Of a DNA stretch of 64,000 bases, positions 42,053-50,023 are shown piece by piece. Within the stretch, counting starts at the first letter, position 1. Each line of letters starts with the position of its first letter. The DNA lies in NCBI GenBank assembly GCA_039970095.1, contig JBDVMP010000081.1, forward strand, positions 1 through 64,000, given 5' to 3'. Source of the stretch: JAMZMI01 sp039970095 (lineage in GTDB: Bacteria; Bacteroidota; Bacteroidia; Cytophagales; Cyclobacteriaceae). The position numbers were made by a program, and so were the translations under genes. The notes beneath the pieces are model-generated. The model was not told the DNA's origin, did no database searches, and worked only from the letters and a program-made list of their open reading frames with translations.

Positions 42053-43573
42053 ATGAAAAAGCATTTATCTAGAATTAATACCGCAATGAAAGCTCTAACT
42101 AATAAAGCAACGATCCTTGGCCTTATTCTTACCTGCGGCCTGGCTTCATGTGACGATCTCCTGAATGCCAACGCTGACGGTAATATCAGTGGAGACGTGT
42201 ATAAAAGCGAAGCGAATATAAAAGCAGCATTGAATGGTGCATACTACAGTTTCGGAGGAATCTATGATGGAATAGATGGTGGCGAATTGTTTGGCGGAGA
42301 CTTCATGCTCATCCCCGCACTTTTCGTAGCTCAAAATGGTTCAGAACTCGTTTGGGATCGGTCCAGAGCCCCTCTTTATTCAGATTTTGTGGACAACAAT
42401 GTGGTGGCGACCAATGTAAGGATAGAGTCGAACTGGAGAAGAGCTTATGAGGTGATCAACCTTTTGAACAACATCATCAAGAACATTGACAATGTAACCA
42501 CAGAAAAGGATCGAGTCTATGGGGAAGCACTGGCCATGCGTGGTATTCTATATTTTGAAATGGTGCGGTTTTGGGGGGCAGAATACGAAACAGAAACCGT
42601 GAACTCTCCCAGCATTCCGCTATTGACTGAACCAATAGAAGAAGTAAATCAGATCGTAACGCCAACTTTGGCAACAGTAGGTGCTGTTTACACTCAGGTA
42701 GAGACAGATTTGAACCAAGCCAGCACGTTGCTGGAATCACTCGGCACCAACGGGACAAACCTGTCTTATTACGTATGTCAGGCTTACCTCATGAGAGCGG
42801 CCATGCACAAGGGACAATATGCCGATGCAGAAGACTATGCGAATAACATTCTGACTTCCGGATCTTACGATTTAGCAAACACGCCAACGGAAGCTTTCAA
42901 CAACTCGAGCAACAGTTCTGAGGACATCTTTGCCATTCAGCAGACTGTATCAAACAACACTGGTGACATCACCAGCGGCACAGGTTTGACAAACTACTAT
43001 GCTTCACTAAGCGGAGTTGGAGTAGGTGCTTTCAGAGTTCTTGGCGGTGGACTGACAACCAAAAGTGAGTCACTGGTAAACGGAGCAAGGTTTAGCCCAG
43101 TGGACCTGAGAGGCATGAGAGATACGGAAACATCCACATCGTCGCAAGCGAGTGATATCGATGCGCCATTTTACAAACACATCACGAGTACATCTTTATA
43201 TTCTCCAGCCAAATTTCTGGCCTCCGACCGTGTGGTTCCGGTTGTCAGGCTGGCTGAAATATATCTTGCCCGAGCAGAGTCAATTTATGAGCAGAGTCAA
43301 ACAATTGACGCTGATGCTATCTCTGACCTAAACGAAATCAGAACCAGAGCTGCATTGCCAGCTTTGCAGGTAGGTGACTTTGCCAGCCCACAGGCCCTGA
43401 TGGACAGTATCAAACTAGAAAAAAAGAGAGAATTCTTATATGAAGGGTTGGTTTTTCATGACCTGAAAAGATGGAACGACGAAATAGGTAACTCTACACC
43501 TGAAAGCTTCGGTCAGGATGAAAAATTCATTCTGCCTATTCCGCAAGCTGAAGTTGATACCTGGGGGGACTGA
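42053..43573 (+). CDS. SusD/RagB-family nutrient-binding outer-membrane lipoprotein (506 aa)
   Basis: The N-terminus ends in a lipobox (GLILTCGLASC), giving a surface lipoprotein. SusD features include the early NANADGNISGDVYKSEANIKAALNGAYY, the TPR-like helices (EALAMRGILYFEMVRFWG, SYYVCQAYLMRAAMHKGQ) and the C-terminal VRLAEIYLARAESIYEQ and KREFLYEGLVFHDLKRWN typical of the family. An alternative start at the twelfth residue (MKALTNKATILGLIL) gives a more ordinary signal length. It caps the SusC barrel and captures ligand. A bidirectional terminator follows at 43626-43658. Confidence 0.94.
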   Translation: MKKHLSRINTAMKALTNKATILGLILTCGLASCDDLLNANADGNISGDVYKSEANIKAALNGAYYSFGGIYDGIDGGELFGGDFMLIPALFVAQNGSELVWDRSRAPLYSDFVDNNVVATNVRIESNWRRAYEVINLLNNIIKNIDNVTTEKDRVYGEALAMRGILYFEMVRFWGAEYETETVNSPSIPLLTEPIEEVNQIVTPTLATVGAVYTQVETDLNQASTLLESLGTNGTNLSYYVCQAYLMRAAMHKGQYADAEDYANNILTSGSYDLANTPTEAFNNSSNSSEDIFAIQQTVSNNTGDITSGTGLTNYYASLSGVGVGAFRVLGGGLTTKSESLVNGARFSPVDLRGMRDTETSTSSQASDIDAPFYKHITSTSLYSPAKFLASDRVVPVVRLAEIYLARAESIYEQSQTIDADAISDLNEIRTRAALPALQVGDFASPQALMDSIKLEKKREFLYEGLVFHDLKRWNDEIGNSTPESFGQDEKFILPIPQAEVDTWGD

Positions 43574-43625
43574 TATTAAAAGTTCACTCCGTTTTTCTAT
43601 CGCCTCTATCAATTGCGATAACAAC

Positions 43626-43658
43626 ACAAACAAAAGCCTCGGAGAAATCCGGGGCTTT
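43626..43658 (+). terminator. Intrinsic terminator of the SusC/SusD unit; 33-bp repeat copy 1
   Basis: AAGCCTCGG pairs with CCGGGGCTT (one G-T pair) around AGAAAT, followed by TTCTTGTTTTC. It lies 53 bases after the susD-like stop. The 33 bases ACAAACAAAAGCC...GGGGCTTT recur exactly at 44313-44345, beyond the toxin-antitoxin genes. Read on the minus strand the hairpin is followed by TTTTGTTTGT, so it can also stop transcription from the toxin gene. Confidence 0.85.
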
Positions 43659-43689
43659 CTTGTTTTCAAGTTATGAGTACCAAGTGATA

Positions 43690-44034
43690 TTACTCGCTTT
43701 GCAGCCTAATTGGGTTCATTTTAGTAGGAAAAAAATTGGTTATGTAGACCGTGGATTCTTCTTCTTTGATGAAATAAACAATTTTGACCTCAAAGTGTCT
43801 ACCTTCTTTATAAAGGATAAATTTGAAGTCCTCTCTTGCTCCAATAAGATACTCTTCCTTTCTACCTCTTGTCGGTTTATTGCGCAAACTACCCGCTGCG
43901 CTTATAATATTTTTGTCAATCTCTGTAGCTCGTTCGAAACTGAAATGATCAAACAAATAACTCAACACCCGCTCTTGGTACCGAATCATTGCAGGACGAG
44001 CAATAACTATTTTGTATAATTTTCCTTCGCCCAC
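43690..44034 (-). CDS. RelE/ParE-family type II toxin
   Basis: The 114-residue protein starts at a GTG inside the antitoxin gene (28-base overlap), the usual antitoxin-then-toxin order. Sequence features fit the RelE/ParE fold: VIARPAMIRYQERVLSYLFDHFSFERA (two helices), then GSLRNKPTRGRKEEYL, YKEGRHFEVKIVYFI and VYITNFFPTKMNP as the late strands. RelE-like toxins cleave mRNA on the ribosome and ParE-like ones poison gyrase; which applies is not evident. The antitoxin should neutralise it and repress the pair. The module lies between two terminator repeats. Confidence 0.75.
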   Translation of the reverse strand: MGEGKLYKIVIARPAMIRYQERVLSYLFDHFSFERATEIDKNIISAAGSLRNKPTRGRKEEYLIGAREDFKFILYKEGRHFEVKIVYFIKEEESTVYITNFFPTKMNPIRLQSE

Positions 44035-44222
44035 TTTTGGTTATCCTGAACAAACTCATCTAATGACACAACATCCTCAACAGCTATAGCGTCCAAAGAC
44101 TCCTTCGCATCAGACTCCATTTCTGCTTTAGTGATCAGTTCGTGCATTCTTTCCAAGGTGGAAGTTTTGTTAACCCTCATCAGACGTTCAATCAGCCCAA
44201 GCTTTAGTGTTTCCGCTTTCAT
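44007..44222 (-). CDS. Type II antitoxin partner of the RelE/ParE-like toxin (71 aa)
   Basis: This small, acidic, helical protein (LKLGLIERLMRVNKTSTLERM; ITKAEMESDAKESLDAIAVED) ends with FVQDNQKWAKENYTK. Its size, position immediately before the toxin and overlapping stop fit a type II antitoxin with an N-terminal helical dimerisation region and a C-terminal toxin-binding segment. No clear ribbon-helix-helix or Xre motif is visible, so I assign it mainly by context and pattern. Confidence 0.7.
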   Translation of the reverse strand: MKAETLKLGLIERLMRVNKTSTLERMHELITKAEMESDAKESLDAIAVEDVVSLDEFVQDNQKWAKENYTK

Positions 44223-44312
44223 AGTATTTCCCTTTTCAGCTTAATGTAAAGCTAACGATTTCGGCTTTTATAAATAATGCGCTTTTTCATCAACTTTCAA
44301 GATGGGTCAATG

Positions 44313-44345
44313 ACAAACAAAAGCCTCGGAGAAATCCGGGGCTTT
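44313..44345 (-). terminator. Intrinsic terminator of the 1830-aa T9SS gene; 33-bp repeat copy 2
   Basis: An exact copy of 43626-43658. On the minus strand it reads AAAGCCCCGGATTTCTCCGAGGCTTTTGTTTG in sense, a hairpin plus T-rich tail, and lies 30 bases after the stop of the giant gene at 44375. The following eight bases (AGTTATGA-like) also resemble those after copy 1, hinting that a larger piece was duplicated. Confidence 0.85.
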
Positions 44346-44374
44346 GTAGTTATGAACAGTTGTAATATGAACTT

Positions 44375-47300
44375 TTATTTCCTGCTGACCTTAAACTGAG
44401 CAGAGAAAGTGCCGGCACGATCGGTCAGCGTAACAAAGTAAATCCCTGATGGCAGATCGGTTATATTCACCACGGTATGATGTCTTCCCCGGATATGAAG
44501 TGCTTCCTGTGTCATCAGCGTCCTGCCTTCAATGTTTCTTACTTTGATCAGCAGGTCATTGATGTCACGATAAACCGTGTAATCCATGCGCAAAACCCCA
44601 TCTGTAGGGTTAGGATACATCACCACATCTTTCACATATGGTTTCCAGGTGAATAGCACCTCTGTTTGCTCTATTTCTATGCCACTCTCAGTAATCAACG
44701 CCTCCACAGAGAAAACCTGGTTTTCCTTATCGGGATCAATGAAAAATTCAACTTCAGATTCCGGGTTCATAGGCACGCCCGGGAATTCGATGTTGATCAA
44801 ATACCTCCCCGGCTCCACTCCCTCGAAGCTGAAATATCCCTCATCGTCTGTTTCCAAATAGTATGCTATCTCCGTTTCTGCGCCATCCTGATCTGGCCTT
44901 CCTTGGGCTTTAAACCTCCTCATAGCACATCCGGCCTTTTTCACACGCCTTCTTCCATTTACTCTCAAATCCCCCTGATCTACTGTGTCTTCTTCAAAAT
45001 CAGATTCCAGCGTTCCCGCGATTGTTGCTCCAGTTTCGGGAGTTGGAGCAGGGGTGTAAAACAAGAGGTCTATATCTATGTTCTCTTTTTTAGAATCCAG
45101 GAAAAGCGTATCTGCCTCGTCGTAACTTTCGGCACTTATATAGTAAGTCTGGATAGAAGTAGGGTTGGCCTCTCTGTCCGGCTTCACCTGCACAATAAAG
45201 TTACCCAGCACCACATCCATGAGGGCATAGCTGCCGTTCGTACCGACCGTAGTGCTGTCCTCTTTCGCAAATGGTCCCTCTGGGGTTTGGCGATAAATCA
45301 CCACATCACCACCAGATATAGGCGACCCATCGCTTCGGATCGTACCGGCGATATCCGTTTTGGCAAAAATGTTTTGGTTTCTGCCCTCTATAGCAAAATC
45401 CTCTACGCTAGGGTGTGTGGCTATGAAGCGGTACGTTCCCTGATTCACCGCACTGATGTTTTGGATGGTATAAACCTGTCCAGATCCCTCTATTACCTCT
45501 ACTTTATCATTGAAGCTTTTGCCTGGAATAAGCGGGCCAAACTGCCACTGATAGGTAACGCCAGAACCCAGGCTTGGAGCTGTGAGAGTTCTGTTGCTTC
45601 CAGCATCCAAAAGCTCTCTTTCTATTAGGTCACCGAACCTCCTTTGATCCTTAAATTCAAAACCTGTAACATTGATATTGGCCACTATTGATGTGAAATC
45701 CAGCCTGTTTTGTTTTACATCCAAAGTTTGAATACTCGAAACCTCAGTGAAGTTTGGGATATAGGTGACTTCATTGTTTGGTAAGATTAAGCTCTGAAGC
45801 TGATCCAGCTGGTTCATGATTTCAGGCATTGGCCCAACCAATCCCTTACCGTCCAGGTTGATGGAAATGACCCTGTTTTCTTCTTCCGAAAGTTCAACCT
45901 CTTCCCAGTCCGAAATTGGCGTGTCACGCCAGTTATTGGTAGTGGTCCAGTCTTCTCCTGCCATTTCATTAAACATTGTGATCAGCGCGATAGAGTCGTT
46001 TTCCGCAGGAGTAAAGACCTTTTGAGCTATCACGTTCGGCACACCATATCCCGCATTTAGATTGCCTTCGGCATCCTCTGCTGTAAAATAAAAGTCGTAT
46101 TGACTGCCAATCGCAAAATCTCCACTACCCGAAAAAGACTGGGTAGCAAATGCCTCTGTATAGTCAAAGCTGCCAGAAGCCACCTGACCGGAAAGTGGCT
46201 CTTCAGATACCACGGCTGTCTTGATCTGGCTTGCGTTTGGCAAGCTGGAGCCATCCGTTAAAGCCACAAAATATACAGTAGAAGCCTCGTTCAGATTAAC
46301 CGTAAGGTCATAATCCTGATTACCAATGGTCACACTCGGTGGTGAGTTGAAGTCCGGGGCAGTTACATCAGGAGCGAGTAAAATAGTGAATGGTTCATCA
46401 CTGATATCAGAAATGGCATGAGTAGTATTCGTTATTCTAACGACAGCATTGTCAGAAGTTGGAATCAATCCACTATTCCAAATGTGTTGATTGTCCGGTA
46501 CCGCACCAAAAGTGCTATTCAGTGGAATGTAAGGAAAAGTTTCACCTCCATCTAAGCTGACTTCAATTCTCACTCCGTTACTTGCTTCCATTCCTTCAGA
46601 TGTCCATGCAAATGTCCATTCTGTCTGCTGTTGGAGTTGCTCGCCCCCATTTGGGCTTGTCAAACTGATGGTACGGGTGATTGTGCCAATTGATAATGCA
46701 GCCGCCGAAGTGGCCATAACGCCCTTGGTTGTATTGGCTACCTGTACGAATACATTCTCTGACCCCAGTCCCTCAACCACCCAGAACATTTGATCATTAG
46801 GATATGAGGTGGAGTAAAAACCCTCACTGATCACTTCGTAGTTTTCACCCCCGTCTCTACTGACTCTAATTTCTATAAGATCGGTACTCTCAAAGCCCTC
46901 GCTCACCCATTGTATGAGCTGCTGACTGCCTATTTCCCAAAACTCCCCCCCTTCTGGGGTGGTCAGTGATATAGTTGCCTCAACTGGAATAGTTATGGTG
47001 AAATTAGCGTCACTGGCATCTGAAAGGCCCGTTGTTGTGTTCACCACCCTTATTCTGGCCTGATTGGTATTGATCTCTGGTACTATCCAGTCAAAAGTTC
47101 CTTCCGGATATGTAGCAAATGTACCATCGGCTATGATTGAGTAGTTAGTTCCTCCATCGGTGCTTAATTGAATTTCGATAAGGTCTGTTACTTCAATATT
47201 TTCCGTAATCCACGCAATAGTTTGTGTAGTACCTGAGTCGAAGACCTCACCACTATTGGGCGTCAAAACCTGAAGGGTAAACATCGGCTCAGTCATGGCC

Positions 47301-49867
47301 ATTGATGTCACCCACTGAGGTGAGGACGCCTCTGTGTTGACTACACCGTCCAGACTATTGATCGTCCTATCAGGCAAAACCATTGAGTTTTCGGGTTGGT
47401 CAAATCGGTAGTAAGCGATCAATCCGGTTTCGTTTCCTATTAGCGTGCTATAAAGGTTATCGGATAATTCTGTTTCTGTTCTGGCAACAGTCCAAAATCG
47501 AACCTCGTCCATTTCTCCTGAGAAATAAAACGGAGATCCGGAAGGTTGATAACCCAAAGACATTGGGGTGACAGAACTTAAAACTCTGGAAGACATACCT
47601 GCAGCGGTAGCTATCTGTACTCCGTTTTGATAGAGAGTCGCATTATCACCAGACCTTACCAGTGCCACATGATACCATACTTCAGGTTCTACCAATCCTG
47701 GATCTGAAACCAAATCGAAGGTATTGCTTCCTATAAACGCCGCAAAACTACCATCTGCCTGCACGGCCATCCCCATGGAACCTGAAGGTGTCCCATTAAA
47801 ATCAGATATGAAAACCTGAGTGCTGCCAATATTGTCAAACTTCACCCATGTTTCTATGGTAAAGTCTGCACTAGAAAAGTTGAACGACTCAGGGTCTGCC
47901 AAAACAACTTTGTCGTCGATTCCATCAAAGCGAAGCGCATTGCCTGGTGGTGTAATTCGGCCAGCAAATTTGGGCAGTGATTCGGCCGTTGTTATTTCAT
48001 TATATACCTGAACCCTCCACCAATATGAAGTTCCCGGTGTTAAAGCTCCAGTGGTAAAGGTTTCTGTATCGGCAGCCAGGTTTCCACTGTAGTCGGTCCA
48101 TGTCAGGTTGTCTTCCGAAAACTGAATTCTGTAACCACTCTCTGCTAGCTCATTGTCTGTCCATGTCAAAGTAACTGTGCCGTTGATGTTTTCCTGAACA
48201 AAAATGTCCGTAGGAGGTGCAAGGCTGGTTTCCACTATCTGGAAAGTGCCATTGCTGGTATCAGTGTCGCCGGTGGTCGTATTTGTGATTCGGATCATCC
48301 CCTGATCTGTCAGCAAGTCCGGAATGGTAATCGGAATCTCATTCCCCGAAACTGCATCGTATTGCCCGTCGTAAATTGCGGGAGTTTCATAGGTGGCGCC
48401 TCCATCAGCAGAAACCTCAACTAAGATGTTGTCTGTTGGTGCCCATGTGGTACTGGATGATAGTGCCCACCCAATGGTTGCGTCATCATTCACACCGTAA
48501 ATTTCTCCTCCGTTTGGGCTGTAAATGGAAACCGGAAGGCAGTCGGTGCACATAACCATCGCCAGAGAATTTGCAAAAACATTTCTTGTAACATTAAGCA
48601 CACGTACTTTCAGGTTTTCTGTTTCTACACTGGGCATGGTCCAGTCATAGCTACAAGTGCTTCCATCTACTGTGAAAAAAGTTTTGGCCCGATTGGTCTC
48701 TATGGAGTTGAGCGAGCCGCCATTCACTTGATAATAGAGATAAAAACGATCCGTATCCAGGTGGTCACCATTGTCCCAGGTGATGGTTGAGGTTCCTCCG
48801 GGCTCTAAAAATTGGTTCGGGAAAGGTGCCAAAATATCCACTGAAGACTCATAATATGCCCGAAATGCCTCACTTTCTCCATATATGTTTCTGGTGACGT
48901 TCAATACGCGGATGTTGACTTGAGCGTCCAGGTTGGTTCCTAAATCCTGCACAGTCCAGTCGTAACTGGATTGGCTCCCATCGTTAGTGAAAAAAGTCTT
49001 TGCTCGGTTAGCTTCGATCGCAATGAGCGAACCTCCATTGACCTGATAGTAAACATAAAAACGATCTGTATCCAGGTGATCACCATTGTCCCAGGTGATC
49101 GTGATTGGGTCTCCAAATTTTAGCTCCTCAGTGCCTATTGGGGAAGTGACCGCAACCGAAGACTCATAATATGCCCGGAATGCCTCACTTTCTCCATATA
49201 TGTTTCTGGTGACGTTCAATACCCGGATGTTGACTTGAGCGTCCAGATTGGTTCCTAAATCAGGCACAGTCCAGTCATAACTGGATTGGCTCCCATCGTT
49301 AGTGAAAAAAGTCTTTGCTCGGTTAGCTTCGATCGCAATGAGCGAACCTCCATTGACCTGATAGTAAACATAAAAACGATCTGTATCCAGGTGGTCACCA
49401 TTGTCCCAGGTGATCGTGATTGGGTCTCCAAATTTTAGCTCCTCAGTGCCTATGGGTGATGTTACAGCTACCGAAGATTCATAATATGCCCGGAATGGTT
49501 CACTATCGTCTTGTACCGCCAACGTATTGTTGAGAACCCTAATAGTGAGCTGTGCATCCAGATTCGTTCCTAAGTCAGGTACAGTCCAGTCATAGCTAGA
49601 TTGGGTTCCGTCGTTAGTAAAAAAGGTCTTTGGGCGGTTAGATTCTATCGTATTGAACGAGCCGCCATTCACCTGATAATAAAGGTAAAACTGGTCTGTA
49701 TCTGATGCCTGGTCATTGTCCCAGGTGATGGTGATTGGGTCTCCAAATTTTAACTCCTCAGTGCCCACGGGAGAAAGGACGGTAACACCCTGAGCAAGGG
49801 ATGAGAAAAGAGCACAACTTAATATGAGGCTGAATAGCACACGGTTTAACTTGACGATAGTTTTCAT
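44375..49867 (-). CDS. Giant T9SS-secreted modular protein 2: Ig-like tandem repeats, FN3, LamG, LRR/Ig, sorting domain (1830 aa)
   Basis: I start at the ATG ending at 49867 (MKTIVKLNRVLFSLILSCALFSSLAQG, a standard signal peptide); an ATG eight codons earlier only lengthens the N-region. Order by nucleotide position: four 105-residue Ig-like repeats (about 49800-48530; TEELKFGDPITITWDN...), a further Ig-like domain, a fibronectin III domain (about 48200-47960), a LamG/concanavalin-like domain (about 47930-47290), and three Ig-like repeats with STDGGTNY-type turns (about 47280-46390). Then come one LRR module (about 46000-45640), an Ig-like domain, carboxypeptidase-regulatory-like domains and a T9SS sorting domain (about 44630-44375, MYPNPTDGVLRMDY to KVSRK). 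The invariant basic block is at 44885-44956. Predicted surface adhesin-like protein; function inferred only. Confidence 0.85.
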   Translation of the reverse strand: MKTIVKLNRVLFSLILSCALFSSLAQGVTVLSPVGTEELKFGDPITITWDNDQASDTDQFYLYYQVNGGSFNTIESNRPKTFFTNDGTQSSYDWTVPDLGTNLDAQLTIRVLNNTLAVQDDSEPFRAYYESSVAVTSPIGTEELKFGDPITITWDNGDHLDTDRFYVYYQVNGGSLIAIEANRAKTFFTNDGSQSSYDWTVPDLGTNLDAQVNIRVLNVTRNIYGESEAFRAYYESSVAVTSPIGTEELKFGDPITITWDNGDHLDTDRFYVYYQVNGGSLIAIEANRAKTFFTNDGSQSSYDWTVQDLGTNLDAQVNIRVLNVTRNIYGESEAFRAYYESSVDILAPFPNQFLEPGGTSTITWDNGDHLDTDRFYLYYQVNGGSLNSIETNRAKTFFTVDGSTCSYDWTMPSVETENLKVRVLNVTRNVFANSLAMVMCTDCLPVSIYSPNGGEIYGVNDDATIGWALSSSTTWAPTDNILVEVSADGGATYETPAIYDGQYDAVSGNEIPITIPDLLTDQGMIRITNTTTGDTDTSNGTFQIVETSLAPPTDIFVQENINGTVTLTWTDNELAESGYRIQFSEDNLTWTDYSGNLAADTETFTTGALTPGTSYWWRVQVYNEITTAESLPKFAGRITPPGNALRFDGIDDKVVLADPESFNFSSADFTIETWVKFDNIGSTQVFISDFNGTPSGSMGMAVQADGSFAAFIGSNTFDLVSDPGLVEPEVWYHVALVRSGDNATLYQNGVQIATAAGMSSRVLSSVTPMSLGYQPSGSPFYFSGEMDEVRFWTVARTETELSDNLYSTLIGNETGLIAYYRFDQPENSMVLPDRTINSLDGVVNTEASSPQWVTSMAMTEPMFTLQVLTPNSGEVFDSGTTQTIAWITENIEVTDLIEIQLSTDGGTNYSIIADGTFATYPEGTFDWIVPEINTNQARIRVVNTTTGLSDASDANFTITIPVEATISLTTPEGGEFWEIGSQQLIQWVSEGFESTDLIEIRVSRDGGENYEVISEGFYSTSYPNDQMFWVVEGLGSENVFVQVANTTKGVMATSAAALSIGTITRTISLTSPNGGEQLQQQTEWTFAWTSEGMEASNGVRIEVSLDGGETFPYIPLNSTFGAVPDNQHIWNSGLIPTSDNAVVRITNTTHAISDISDEPFTILLAPDVTAPDFNSPPSVTIGNQDYDLTVNLNEASTVYFVALTDGSSLPNASQIKTAVVSEEPLSGQVASGSFDYTEAFATQSFSGSGDFAIGSQYDFYFTAEDAEGNLNAGYGVPNVIAQKVFTPAENDSIALITMFNEMAGEDWTTTNNWRDTPISDWEEVELSEEENRVISINLDGKGLVGPMPEIMNQLDQLQSLILPNNEVTYIPNFTEVSSIQTLDVKQNRLDFTSIVANINVTGFEFKDQRRFGDLIERELLDAGSNRTLTAPSLGSGVTYQWQFGPLIPGKSFNDKVEVIEGSGQVYTIQNISAVNQGTYRFIATHPSVEDFAIEGRNQNIFAKTDIAGTIRSDGSPISGGDVVIYRQTPEGPFAKEDSTTVGTNGSYALMDVVLGNFIVQVKPDREANPTSIQTYYISAESYDEADTLFLDSKKENIDIDLLFYTPAPTPETGATIAGTLESDFEEDTVDQGDLRVNGRRRVKKAGCAMRRFKAQGRPDQDGAETEIAYYLETDDEGYFSFEGVEPGRYLINIEFPGVPMNPESEVEFFIDPDKENQVFSVEALITESGIEIEQTEVLFTWKPYVKDVVMYPNPTDGVLRMDYTVYRDINDLLIKVRNIEGRTLMTQEALHIRGRHHTVVNITDLPSGIYFVTLTDRAGTFSAQFKVSRK
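48846..49475 (-). repeat. Two near-identical 315-bp tandem repeat units inside the giant gene
   Basis: Unit 48846-49160 and unit 49161-49475 start GACTCATAATATGCCCG and differ by about seven bases over the first roughly 290 and more in the last 20, by eye. Each encodes a 105-residue Ig-like domain. A more diverged unit lies on each side (49476-49790 and 48531-48845). The in-frame period of exactly 315 bases allows unit gain or loss without frameshift. Confidence 0.9.
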
Positions 49868-49920
49868 GGTCGGAATTATTAATATGACCATAAAATTAGA
49901 TCGCTGAGCAGGTCAATAAT

Positions 49921-49938
49921 ATACCGTCTCCACGGTAT
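49921..49938. repeat. 18-bp inverted repeat upstream of giant gene 2
   Basis: ATACCGT and ACGGTAT form perfect 7-base arms around CTCC. The element lies 54 bases upstream of the start of the 1830-aa gene and 35 bases beyond the terminator of the preceding operon. It could be an operator or a leader hairpin of the giant gene; nothing else in the gap suggests a function. Confidence 0.4.
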
Positions 49939-49972
49939 TCCTATCGCGAATAGCAGGGATTTTTAATTGAAA

Positions 49973-50001
49973 AAGGCCTTGAGGTATTAGCTCAAGGCCT
50001 T
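49973..50001 (-). terminator. Intrinsic terminator after giant T9SS gene 3
   Basis: The arms AAGGCCTTGAG and CTCAAGGCCTT pair perfectly over 11 bp around GTATTAG. On the minus strand the hairpin is followed by TTTCAATTAAAAA. It lies 22 bases after the stop at 50024 and separates this operon from the downstream giant gene. Confidence 0.88.
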
Positions 50002-50023
50002 AGGATAGCGAGCCATAATGTCA

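Noticed and set aside
48531..49790. Regular repeats that might be read as a CRISPR-like array
   Set aside because: The period is 315 bases, in frame, and every unit encodes the same Ig-like domain; there are no short repeats with unique spacers and no cas genes.
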